A DNA stretch of 38,173 nucleotides from a virus. The notes below the pieces were generated by a model. The model ran no database searches, was not told where the DNA came from, and worked only from the letters and a program-made list of their open reading frames with translations. How positions within the stretch are numbered: position 1 is the first letter of the stretch; each line of letters begins with the position of its first letter. Location: positions 1-38,173 of IMG/VR virus record IMGVR_UViG_3300046530_000143. One strand, written 5' to 3'. This document shows, one piece after another, positions 23,864 to 30,500 of the stretch. A program made the position numbers and the translations under genes.

Positions 23864-24586
23864 TCAGTTTTTCTGAGCCGTAGCGGACCCCCCGAATAGC
23901 TTTCGAATAAGATTCGGCCCCTGATTCCGCACATTCCCGACATCCTTGCTCACCTCGAACCAGGTGAATTCCTCGGTCGGCCTGCAGCAATCCTTGGCGA
24001 TCTCGGCAGCCCGCTCTGGCGTGGTCTCTGGATCGACCCATTCCCGGGCGCGCTCAGGGCTCAGCACCACCGGGCGGCGGTCGTGAATATCCACCATGCC
24101 CTGATCTGAATCAGCCGTGATGATCACAAAACCGTCCTGTGGATCCTGCTCCAACCCCTGATGCACTTCCGCCAGCGCGGCGAAGAACATCGGACCTTCC
24201 TCCTTCAGCCTGATGAAATAAGGCTGCTTCTTCTTAGGGTCATCCGGATCTTTTACCCATTCAAACCAGCCGTTCGCCGGCGCAAGTGCGCGCCCATTCG
24301 GCCATAGCTGTTTGAAAAACTTCCCAGTCATCACGGTTTCTACCCTGGCATTGATCGGGGCAGGGCGCTTCCCTTCACCTTTCGCCCAGAACGGCGACCA
24401 TCCCCACTTCACCTTGTCGACGCTCAGCCCCTCGGCTGTCCGCCGGATAATCTCAACGCGCGTGCTTGGCGCTACGTTGTAGCGCTCAATAGGCCAGAGG
24501 TCATAGCCGTTGATGATCAGCTGCTGGGGCGCCAGTTCCTTGAGGTAGTGGTCCATCGGTTCGTAGATCGAGTAGCGTCCGCACAT
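23864..24586 (-). CDS. SOS response-associated peptidase-fold protein (SRAP, YedK/HMCES)
   Basis: The protein has 240 residues. MCGRYSIYEP places Cys2 at the mature N-terminus, which in this family forms a thiazolidine cross-link with abasic sites in single-stranded DNA. NVAPSTRVEIIR, WGWSPFWAK, NARVETV, RALAPANGWFEW and a later HDRRPVVL are the family's conserved blocks. A longer in-frame start at 24910 is wrong because it would bury the catalytic Cys. A LexA box lies 61 bases upstream, so it is probably SOS-induced. It is divergent from 24678. Confidence 0.93.
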   Translation of the reverse strand: MCGRYSIYEPMDHYLKELAPQQLIINGYDLWPIERYNVAPSTRVEIIRRTAEGLSVDKVKWGWSPFWAKGEGKRPAPINARVETVMTGKFFKQLWPNGRALAPANGWFEWVKDPDDPKKKQPYFIRLKEEGPMFFAALAEVHQGLEQDPQDGFVIITADSDQGMVDIHDRRPVVLSPERAREWVDPETTPERAAEIAKDCCRPTEEFTWFEVSKDVGNVRNQGPNLIRKLFGGSATAQKN

Positions 24587-24646
24587 GCTGTCACCTGTCG
24601 AAAATCGGCTTATACAGTGTTGACCACAGCACCTCAGCTTAGTTAA

Positions 24647-24662
24647 CTGTACGCATATACAG
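24647..24662. promoter_or_regulatory. LexA (SOS) box
   Basis: CTGTACGCATATACAG fits the gammaproteobacterial LexA consensus CTGT-N8-ACAG exactly. It lies between the divergent SRAP gene and the 24678 gene and could repress both. TATAAG on the minus strand near 24610 may be the SRAP -10. Confidence 0.85.
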
Positions 24663-24677
24663 TATCGAGCGACAACC

Positions 24678-24971
24678 ATGCATTTCCTTGTAACCCCTCG
24701 CAGACGCCTCGGCGTGGCACTGACTGCGAAAGAGGTCAGAGACGCCACTCCTATAAAGGGTGACGTGCAGATGAATGAGTCGGGCAACACCAACCTTGGC
24801 CGCGGGACGGTTGAGGCGTTCATCATGAAGACGGGGGACGGACCCGACATTCTCCCGCGACTGCTGGACGCGAAGGTAACCGGTCTGGGGACGACGGGCT
24901 TGAACATCACCGGTGTAGAAGAGGTAGACGGGGCTTTCTATTTCCAGTCGTGGTGGTGTCGCTTTGGTTGA
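24678..24971 (+). CDS. SOS-linked hypothetical protein
   Basis: The protein has 97 residues. Its start lies 15 bases after the LexA box, so induction on DNA damage is likely. The sequence MHFLVTPRRRLGVALTAKEV followed by RDATPIKGDVQMNESG and ending in AFYFQSWWCRFG is not assigned to a family. The order with a divergent SRAP gene and the next gene, overlapping by 8 bases, suggests a DNA-damage role, by context only. Confidence 0.65.
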   Translation: MHFLVTPRRRLGVALTAKEVRDATPIKGDVQMNESGNTNLGRGTVEAFIMKTGDGPDILPRLLDAKVTGLGTTGLNITGVEEVDGAFYFQSWWCRFG

Positions 24972-25242
24972 GAACCCGCTGGCCGATTGGCGGACGGCGA
25001 TCAAGGCTCGCGATGACCTGGTCACCTACCCGGAGGCTCATCGGCGCAAGCTGGTCGAACTGGCGATGCTTGCCCGCCGGCGGAAACAGGTCAGCGCCGA
25101 GGAGTTGAGCGAAATGCTCGAGCTTTCGGACGCGGCCAAACTCTGGGGCTTGCTCGAATGGGAGGAGGCCGAACTCATCGGTCTTTTCGATGGCGGTGCG
25201 CGCACGGAGGATGGCATTCAAATAATAAGAGGAAGAGGGTGA
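24964..25242 (+). CDS. SOS-linked hypothetical protein, second gene
   Basis: The protein has 92 residues with a TTG start at 24964, overlapping the previous gene by 8 bases. The frame is open upstream only to 24928 and offers no ATG or GTG. It is helical and charged (RRKLVELAMLARRRKQVSAE, then ELSEMLELSDAAKLWGLLEW), and the middle could be a winged-helix-like DNA-binding unit. It is the last gene before the prophage's right att site. Confidence 0.6.
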   Translation: MVENPLADWRTAIKARDDLVTYPEAHRRKLVELAMLARRRKQVSAEELSEMLELSDAAKLWGLLEWEEAELIGLFDGGARTEDGIQIIRGRG

Positions 25243-25265
25243 ACGTCGGCAGAACGCCGGAGACA

Positions 25266-25306
25266 TGGCTAAAAAGCCATAGTGACTTTCCGAGTGACAT
25301 AGTGAA
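25266..25306 (+). other. Hairpin and AGTGA repeats near the prophage end
   Basis: ATGGCT-AAAA-AGCCAT (25266-25281) is a 6-bp stem. AGTGA then occurs at 25281, 25293 and 25301. Short direct repeats 90-110 bases from the att core are where integrase or excisionase arm sites would lie. This is weak evidence, and the rest of 25243-25391 shows nothing else. Confidence 0.35.
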
Positions 25307-25391
25307 TTACGGTAAAACGCGGTTAGGCATCGTTGCAGCGAGCGCCAAGCCGGAGAGCCTTATGTTATGCGGGCTGTAGGCCAGTCCGCTT

Positions 25392-25442
25392 GCATGGGGT
25401 GCTAGGGGTCGAGTGTTCGAATCACTCCGTCCCGACCATATT
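25392..25442 (+). repeat. Attachment site: 3' half of tRNA-Pro(GGG), left copy
   Basis: The 51-bp segment matches 36007-36057 except for one base (T at 25409, G at 36024). It encodes the 3' half of a tRNA: anticodon loop ATGGGGT with GGG, the end of the anticodon stem GCTAG, T-arm GAGTG-TTCGAAT-CACTC, acceptor strand CGTCCCG, then ACCA. The 5' half is absent here, so this is a junction copy and not a working tRNA. Confidence 0.85.
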
Positions 25443-26091
25443 TTGTAAAGGGAATCAGCCACTTACAGGTTTGATTCCCTTTTTTATTTCTGCTCGGCGC
25501 AAAATCTGCGCAAAACTGGCGCAAAACTATCCTGCGATTTCCCTGATATCCAGGTCGGGTACGGCCTCGGACCAGACCACTTCTGCGTGGTCCTTCTGAT
25601 AGTTTTTGGTCATCTCCTCGCTGGCGTGGCCGGCGCTCTTTTGCCCGTCCTTTCCGGCTTCGGTCGGAGATGCGCAGGACTTCTTCGAAAGCGGCAATCA
25701 GTTCGTCGCGCTGCTGTGTAAACGCCACCGGCTCAGGCGGATAAAACAGGTGCCGCATATTGGCCACGTTCACGATGTCGGCGTCGGCTGGGAAAACTTC
25801 CAGCGCATCGCGATCGTCACGGCCAAGCTCGCGCTTCAGCTGCATCAGCTTGGCCCAAGTGATCTGGTCGACCCAGCTGTCACCGTTGTGGAGTGCACGG
25901 CAAACGCTCATGCGTTGAAATCCGCCAGCCTCGCTATAGACCTGGACAAGGAAACCGCCCGAGCGCCAGACCTCCGTCAGGTTGGATGCCCTGATTTCCG
26001 GCCACTGATCCTTCGGCACCTGGCGCAGGGTGCGCGGCTGCTTGCTGCTCTCTTTGGCGAGCAGTCGGCGTTGGTTGCGATCAAGGCTCAT
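25402..26091 (-). CDS. DUF7694-like phage protein with an aberrant fused C-terminus
   Basis: The open frame gives 229 residues. The authentic part, from MSLDRNQRRLLAKESSKQPR to about AAFEEVLRIS (26091 to about 25668), resembles DUF7694-type phage proteins: VPKDQWPEIRASNLTEVWRS, GFLVQVYSEAGGFQRMSV, then ITWAKLMQLKREL. After that the frame runs out of phase through the integrase remnant and into the att site, giving a basic tail with no family likeness. Its start overlaps the upstream stop (ATGA). It is best viewed as a 3'-truncated gene; function unknown. Confidence 0.65.
   Translation of the reverse strand: MSLDRNQRRLLAKESSKQPRTLRQVPKDQWPEIRASNLTEVWRSGGFLVQVYSEAGGFQRMSVCRALHNGDSWVDQITWAKLMQLKRELGRDDRDALEVFPADADIVNVANMRHLFYPPEPVAFTQQRDELIAAFEEVLRISDRSRKGRAKERRPRQRGDDQKLSEGPRRSGLVRGRTRPGYQGNRRIVLRQFCADFAPSRNKKGNQTCKWLIPFTKYGRDGVIRTLDP
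25446..25490 (+). terminator. Terminator just inside the left att site
   Basis: AAAGGGAATCA (25447-25457) and TGATTCCCTTT (25472-25482) form an 11-bp stem with a 14-base loop, followed by TTTATTT. It would terminate transcription reading through the tRNA-Pro segment. Confidence 0.8.
25497..25526 (+). repeat. Three GCGCAAAA repeats at 11-bp spacing
   Basis: GCGCAAAA starts at 25497, 25508 and 25519, exactly one helical turn apart, between the att core and the integrase stop. A fourth copy is at 35882-35889 near the right att. Such phased repeats are the usual look of arm-type integrase binding sites. Confidence 0.65.
25527..25667 (-). pseudogene. Tyrosine integrase remnant (C-terminus only)
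   Basis: Reading the minus strand in the frame ending at TAG 25527-25529 gives TEAGKDGQKSAGHASEEMTK, then NYQKDHAEVVWSEAVPDLDI and a final REIAG. The GH-x-S/D-x-x-M-T-x-x-Y pattern is the C-terminal active-site region of tyrosine recombinases and includes the nucleophilic Tyr. Everything upstream, including catalytic Arg and Lys regions and the arm-binding domain, is missing. The frame breaks into the DUF7694-like gene near 25667, so a deletion has removed most of int and whatever lay next to it. Confidence 0.8.
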
Positions 26092-26807
26092 GGCGTCACC
26101 CGCTTGAACTCCACGACCCAGAACCATGGGTTGGCGTTCCAAGACCCGGCGCCATTGATCGATACCCACAGCTCCCGCCAGGCATCGAAAGGATCGCCCC
26201 AGTTGCCTGGGCCGGGCTCGTCTTTGAAGGGGTGGAAGTAATAATCACCGTCACCGTGGTGTATGCGGTGAATTCCTTCTGCGACGTAGCGACTTTCGGA
26301 CGCTGTCTCCCCTTCTCCTGCCTGCAGGCGCTCGACGCGCACGTTGGTGATCTCCAGCAGGATACGGCTCGCAATACGGGGCATATGAATACTTGGCTTC
26401 CATGCGGAGCGATCATCCCCGCCGCCATCATCGTCACCGGCCCATGCCGCTTCGCCGTCGGCGCGGTAGATTACGTGCCCTGTGTAATAGCCGCGGCCGA
26501 ACCGCATCTCGCGGATTTCTTGAGCCGGCCGGTCGGGCACCCAATCGACCATGTTGCCGTGCTCATCAAAGTCATGGCTGATGACGCCCCATGTCTCGCG
26601 CACCCACAGTCCTTCGCCGGACTGGCCGTAAGGACAGAGATCAGAGTTCCCGGGCAGTGCCAGAAACGCTGGCTCGAATCCGGTGGCCAAGCAATCGAGT
26701 GCTGCCAGCTTTCTAACTTCACGACGCGTGACGGTCTTACGACCCTCCACGATGGCACGCACCATCGGCGCCGAGAACAGGATTGGGCGTTCTTTTATTG
26801 CGCACAC
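26088..26807 (-). CDS. ASCH-domain-like phage protein
   Basis: The protein has 239 residues from the GTG at 26807, which has GAGGAG 5 bases upstream; an ATG at 26825 is in frame too. ERPILFSAPMVRAIVEGRKT followed by VTRREV is the typical start of phage ASCH-like proteins, and later GEGLWVRETWGV and PSIHMPRIASRILLEI conform to the family. FDAWRELWVSING and WVVEFKRV end it. ASCH domains are RNA-binding folds; the phage role is unknown. It belongs to an operon with genes on both sides. Confidence 0.8.
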   Translation of the reverse strand: MCAIKERPILFSAPMVRAIVEGRKTVTRREVRKLAALDCLATGFEPAFLALPGNSDLCPYGQSGEGLWVRETWGVISHDFDEHGNMVDWVPDRPAQEIREMRFGRGYYTGHVIYRADGEAAWAGDDDGGGDDRSAWKPSIHMPRIASRILLEITNVRVERLQAGEGETASESRYVAEGIHRIHHGDGDYYFHPFKDEPGPGNWGDPFDAWRELWVSINGAGSWNANPWFWVVEFKRVTP

Positions 26808-26871
26808 ATGATCTCCTCGCCGCATACGCAGCAGGCAATAGGGATAGGGTGGGGCCGAACGGGCGGCGGGG

Positions 26872-27198
26872 TTACTTGTTCTGGCGCAACGCTTCAGCAG
26901 CGCACTGGGCGCCGTATTCCTTCATCTGCTCAAGCGTGTAGCCGGGGACCTTGCGCCCTGGCTGAAAGAAGCCCCAGTGGCGCGGTGGGTGCGGAAGAGC
27001 GGTGTGGTTAGGAAGAAGTCTTGATTGTGTCGGCAGTACTGCCCGGACATCCTCGGGCGGGGCGGCGAGAATCTCATGCAGCAATTTGTAGGCGGCAATG
27101 TAGTCGGCGCGCACATGATGTTGTGGGCAGGCCAGTAGGTCATAGATCGCGTTAGCAAGCTCGCGCGGCACGCTCACCTGTTCGGTTTTGTTGGTCAT
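26872..27198 (-). CDS. Hypothetical phage protein
   Basis: The protein has 108 residues. The N-terminus (MTNKTEQVSVPRELANAIYD) and LLACPQHHVRADYIAAYKLL suggest a helical early-region phage protein; a Pro-rich middle precedes the C-terminal helix. The start overlaps the stop of the 43-residue gene upstream (ATGA). No family is named with confidence. Confidence 0.6.
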   Translation of the reverse strand: MTNKTEQVSVPRELANAIYDLLACPQHHVRADYIAAYKLLHEILAAPPEDVRAVLPTQSRLLPNHTALPHPPRHWGFFQPGRKVPGYTLEQMKEYGAQCAAEALRQNK

Positions 27199-27326
27199 GG
27201 CTTCAGCCCCGCTGCTTTATGCATTGCCTTCAAACATGCAAGCTCATAAAGCCCTTGCTCTGTTCCTCGCTTAAAGGCTGCGAATACAAGCCGTTTTTGT
27301 CTGCGAATTATCTCGGACCATCCCAT
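27195..27326 (-). CDS. Small basic protein (43 residues)
   Basis: The sequence starts MGWSEIIRRQKRLVFAAFKR and ends KAAGLKP. The ATG overlaps the TAA of the upstream Lar-like gene (TAATG), and the TGA overlaps the ATG of the next gene (ATGA). Overlap at both ends is strong support for a translated cistron. It is basic and helical, of unknown function. Confidence 0.65.
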   Translation of the reverse strand: MGWSEIIRRQKRLVFAAFKRGTEQGLYELACLKAMHKAAGLKP

Positions 27327-28081
27327 TAGTGTTCACCCTTCGCGGCTGGCACGGATTGTACGGTTTCCACTATTTCTCGCTGATATCCGATTAGTGCCCG
27401 CTTGTATGCAGCCTCGTTGCCATTTAGCCCCATGCCAAAACCAGCCATCAGCCCGTTACGGTAGGCACGGTCATGCGCTACATCAGAAAGGTTGGCGGCT
27501 GGCGCGGATTGGTGGGCGAGGAAGGCATTTATCTTCTTGCGGGCTGATCGGCGTCCTTCGGTCGAACCCATTGACGTGCCAACATCTAGCAGCAACTCCC
27601 GCGCCTTGATCAGTTCGGATTGCGCGTCATTAAGGTTTTCTGTCTGATATGCAAGTGCAATATCTGCCGCTTGGCACTTACTGTTTAACCGACCAACCTC
27701 AGCCTTGAGGGTGTCGCGCTCGGCACCCCACTTCACCTGCGCTTGCCTGTGCATAATCGCCAACGCTTCGCAGTCAGCCTGCAACCGGGTGACGTGGTCG
27801 CGGTCTACCAGTTCGGTGCCGTGCATCGCACAGGAAAGGGCGCCTTCAGTGAAGGTCACACCACCTTCGACGTGTCTATCCAGCAGTGCTAACACCTCCA
27901 CCTCCCCGCTAGCAGGCGGCACAGGGCCGGGGCGGTTGTTCCATGCAGCAATGGCTGCAGCGCTGGGCCTCGTTACTGGCCCGTCAGCATCGCAGCCGTA
28001 GCACATGACATAGGATGATTCTGCGGTGACGTTTAGGTTAGTGCTGCCGCAGAACGGACACGGCTTCAATTCCTGATTCAT
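27326..28081 (-). CDS. Lar-like restriction alleviation family protein
   Basis: The protein has 251 residues. The N-terminus (MNQELKPCPFCGSTNLNV) with a second CYGC pair forms a zinc ribbon typical of Lar-like proteins; AAIAAWNNR is the usual end of that domain near residue 50. The rest is a long helical region with coiled-coil character (AQVKWGAERDTLKAEVGRLN) and a C-terminal NGLMAGFGMGLNG segment. Lar of Rac prophage lowers host restriction; the same role here is only inferred. It overlaps both neighbouring genes. Confidence 0.75.
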   Translation of the reverse strand: MNQELKPCPFCGSTNLNVTAESSYVMCYGCDADGPVTRPSAAAIAAWNNRPGPVPPASGEVEVLALLDRHVEGGVTFTEGALSCAMHGTELVDRDHVTRLQADCEALAIMHRQAQVKWGAERDTLKAEVGRLNSKCQAADIALAYQTENLNDAQSELIKARELLLDVGTSMGSTEGRRSARKKINAFLAHQSAPAANLSDVAHDRAYRNGLMAGFGMGLNGNEAAYKRALIGYQREIVETVQSVPAAKGEH

Positions 28082-28284
28082 AACCCCTCCTGCGGATACG
28101 TGCCCACTTCGCCCTGGTCGGCGGCGTTGGCAATCTCATTGATCTGGCGCGCAAACTCTCGCGCTTGCTTGGGCGTGATGGTTGAAATTGGGAGACGGTG
28201 AAGGCTGATGGCTGTACCGCCTTCGGCGAGCTGGTGGATCGTGGCCTTGATGGTGTGGCGCGCTGCTGGCGCTGGGCCGGTCAT
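28078..28284 (-). CDS. Small hypothetical phage protein
   Basis: The protein has 68 residues, starting at MTGPAPAARHTIKATIHQLA. ATG at 28284 overlaps the upstream stop. LHRLPISTITPKQAREFARQ near the middle is a helix-rich stretch. An upstream in-frame extension to 28380 is in the shadow of the neighbouring gene. The family is unknown; it is common in position next to Lar-like genes. Confidence 0.6.
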   Translation of the reverse strand: MTGPAPAARHTIKATIHQLAEGGTAISLHRLPISTITPKQAREFARQINEIANAADQGEVGTYPQEGL

Positions 28285-28838
28285 TGGTCTTCCCCGGTGT
28301 AGATGCGCCAATCGATCTTCTTGCCTTTCACCAAAAAGCCCCAGTCGCCTTGCCAACGGCTGGTGATGAACAGCGTCCACACTCCGCCGTCGCTGACAGA
28401 GTTGATACGGTGGTACTCGCCGTGACTGAGCTGCGCCGTGTCGCCCCGGTCACGCTTGAGCCATTCGCATGCATCGCGAGTCAGCCATTCATGCCACTTG
28501 GGATCTGCATCCTGAACCAGACAACTCCGTACCGACTCTTTCCACTCGTTGCTGGCATGTCGCTGTTCTAGCAGGCCCTGGCGCATGCCGGCTACGCTGA
28601 ACGCTTGGCAGGGTGTACCGCCGACGAGGACCGGCGGCGCCTTGATCTTCCCGGCGAGTACCAGGGCAGCGAGCTTGGTCATGTCGCCATGGTTCTTCAC
28701 CTTCGGGTAGTGGTAAGCCAGTACCGCAGATGGGAAGGGTTCAATCTCGGCGAACCAGACCGGGTTCATGCCCAGAGGCTCCTAGGCAGCCGAAGCCGCC
28801 TCGATCCCCGAACAAACGGAGCCGTATTCGATCTGCAT
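28281..28838 (-). pseudogene. DNA cytosine methyltransferase (dcm-type), broken and fused
   Basis: From ATG 28838 the minus strand reads MQIEYGSVCSGIEAASAA, then TAG at 28784-28782, then EPLGMNPVWFAEIEPFPSAV in the same frame. The stop replaces the Trp usual at this point in phage Dcm proteins (one base, TGG to TAG). Motif I (CSGI) and the catalytic PCQ of motif IV (VLVGGTPCQAFSVAG) are present. After MRQGL, near 28571, the sequence changes to an unrelated protein C-terminus (EQRHASNEWKESVRSCLV, ending WRIYTGEDQ), so target-recognition and later motifs are lost. An ATG at 28769 could still start a 162-residue hybrid. It has no methyltransferase activity in this form. Confidence 0.8.
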
Positions 28839-28913
28839 AGGATCCTCGCCAGTGGCGTCATTCGTGGAAGTGGGTTATTAAGTGTGAAGACTTTCAAATG
28901 ATGTGGAGCGCTC

Positions 28914-29618
28914 ATGAACGAAGACAACAGGTCACGAAGTAAGCTGGTATTTTGTGCTGCACTAGTTTTCTTGAGCGCGCTTACGCTAGCGTTATTCTTG
29001 CTTTTCAACAATAAATTTACTGGATCTGAATTTACCGTGTTTGTCCTCGCATTCTCGGTAATGGCTTTGATTATTACGTTCTCGCCCGAGGTTCAAGAAA
29101 TTTCCATAGCTGGTAACGTCATCAAGCTTCGCGAGATTAGAAGCAAAGCAGAAAAAACCATAAAGCAGCTTCGTTTAACGCAGATTCAAGTTCTAAAGTT
29201 TCTGCTCGGTGTTGGTGGTTTTTTGAGGCCAGCCCACCCATTCGCCTTGGATAATCCTACGATAGCGCCTGAGTTTTGGAATATTATTGATGAGTGTCGC
29301 TCAATCAAAGGGTTGAAACCTCTCAAAGACGATTTGATTAAAGTCATTGACGGATTTCAAATGCATCTGCTTGTGGAAATTGGTCCGATACGTCCTGGGC
29401 AGCAAACTATATCTATTAACTCCAGCATGTCTAAGGCAGATGTACAATCAGCTGTAGGAAAACCTGACATGGTTTTTCTAAAAGATAAATGGGGTTACAG
29501 CACTGGAGATGGTGAGGAGCAGAAAATTACTCTCGAAAGAATGGAGAGATTTTTGGAGGTAAAATTGTCTGAATATTTAAAACTATCTGAACTGCGTCGA
29601 GAAATTTCTAGGCTATGA
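28914..29618 (+). CDS. Two-helix membrane protein, cargo gene
   Basis: The protein has 234 residues with GGAG 6-7 bases before the ATG. Two membrane segments lie near the N-terminus: LVFCAALVFLSALTLALFLL and EFTVFVLAFSVMALIITF. A cytoplasmic helical region follows (REIRSKAEKTIKQLRLTQIQ), then a soluble domain. DNA is clearly AT-richer than its neighbours and it is on the opposite strand to the phage genes around it, so it looks acquired. No family is recognised. A membrane anchor plus soluble domain is common among defence effectors, but this is speculation. Confidence 0.65.
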   Translation: MNEDNRSRSKLVFCAALVFLSALTLALFLLFNNKFTGSEFTVFVLAFSVMALIITFSPEVQEISIAGNVIKLREIRSKAEKTIKQLRLTQIQVLKFLLGVGGFLRPAHPFALDNPTIAPEFWNIIDECRSIKGLKPLKDDLIKVIDGFQMHLLVEIGPIRPGQQTISINSSMSKADVQSAVGKPDMVFLKDKWGYSTGDGEEQKITLERMERFLEVKLSEYLKLSELRREISRL

Positions 29619-29676
29619 GAAAAACGTGGAAAAAGCCGACGTTGCTATTGCGCTCTCAACCGACGCGCTGGTTTGA

Positions 29677-30450
29677 TCAGGCACTGGCGATGATGTCGGC
29701 TTCGGCCAGTTCGCAGAAAAAGGAGCAGGCGGGAATCTTCTCGTTTCGTCGCACTGGCCCTTCGCCGAGGTCTCTCAGCGAGAACCGCTCGTTGGTGATG
29801 CGGTTTCTGTGAAGGTACGAGCCTGGGCCTAGCAGGTCTTGGACTTGGCAAAGCGATTCGAACTGCGCGGGGAAATCTTCGCGTATGGCTCGAAAATATC
29901 CTTCACCGCCTTTCACGCATCCGATGCAATTGGCGTTGTCGTAGCCCATCCGGTACATGATCGGGATGTCGATGCCGGCGCGCTCGACCATAGCTTTACA
30001 ATCGTCCTTGCCCAACCCGCGCTCGATCAGAGGCGCTATGGCTGGACGATCGGGATTGCGCTCGCAGAAGTCGTCGAAGCGGGTGCGTTCTTCCGCCGTG
30101 AAGCCGAACACCATCACGTCGCCTGGCTGCTTCCATTGATCCAGAACCCGCCGCTTGAGCAGCTTCGTGCAGCAGGCGCCCCAACGGTTCTTGATGTACC
30201 GTTCGCGGTTGAACACCTGGATGATGTCCGCATTGTACTTTTCGTCGCGGAGCACCGTAATCGGTTGGCCAAACCAGCCTTCGCATTCGTCGGCAAACCG
30301 GCGATTGTCCGGGTGCTCGTTTGCCAGATAGGCGTTAACGATCACAACGTCATGGGTGGCGCCGTATTGGGCGATAGCGAGCTTAGTGGCGACAGCTGAT
30401 GCAGCGCCACAGCTGAACTGGCAGACAATCCTAAAGGTCGGGTTGGCCAT
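29677..30450 (-). CDS. PAPS reductase-like PP-loop protein (phage type)
   Basis: The protein has 257 residues. RIVCQFSCGAASAVATKLA near the N-terminus is a PP-loop variant (SxGxxS). Cysteines in WGACCTKLLK and CIGCVKGG may bind metal. The family is the phosphoadenosine phosphosulfate reductase-like group often carried by phages, which may act in nucleotide or DNA sulfur chemistry; the real substrate is unknown. GAGG lies 6-7 bases before the start. The gene appears intact. Confidence 0.85.
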   Translation of the reverse strand: MANPTFRIVCQFSCGAASAVATKLAIAQYGATHDVVIVNAYLANEHPDNRRFADECEGWFGQPITVLRDEKYNADIIQVFNRERYIKNRWGACCTKLLKRRVLDQWKQPGDVMVFGFTAEERTRFDDFCERNPDRPAIAPLIERGLGKDDCKAMVERAGIDIPIMYRMGYDNANCIGCVKGGEGYFRAIREDFPAQFESLCQVQDLLGPGSYLHRNRITNERFSLRDLGEGPVRRNEKIPACSFFCELAEADIIASA

Positions 30451-30500
30451 TTATAACCTCGTTGATTATGATTGGCTCATCAACCTACAAGGATGTGAGC

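Larger units (their letters stand above)
1..25442 (+). mobile_element. Right portion of a lambda-like siphophage prophage
   Basis: The gene order is coat, head completion, tail terminator, tail tube, chaperone pair, tape measure, M, L, K, accessory block, I, J, fibres, lysis and SOS-linked genes, as in lambdoid siphophages. The right end is the tRNA-Pro 3' half at 25392-25442. The left end, with terminase, portal, replication, repressor and integrase genes, lies outside the window. Structural genes look intact, and short overlaps between stop and start codons show tight operon packing. No holin is visible in this part. Confidence 0.85.

Noticed and set aside
23800-23943. N-terminal extension of the toxin-like protein
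   Set aside because: The extension runs through the predicted -35, palindrome and -10, so it would lie upstream of the transcript start.
24587-24910. N-terminal extension of the SRAP protein
   Set aside because: The catalytic Cys of this family must follow the initiator Met; the extension overlaps the LexA box and the divergent gene.
25360-25440. Complete tRNA-Pro gene at the left repeat
   Set aside because: Upstream sequence does not supply the expected CGGGACG acceptor strand or a D-arm; only the 3' half is present, as expected for an att copy.
26232-27011. 259-residue plus-strand open frame
   Set aside because: Antisense to the ASCH-like gene and its neighbour; Cys/His-rich shadow composition and no start signals.
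29839-30399. 186-residue plus-strand open frame
   Set aside because: Antisense to the PAPS-reductase-like gene, which has clear motifs.
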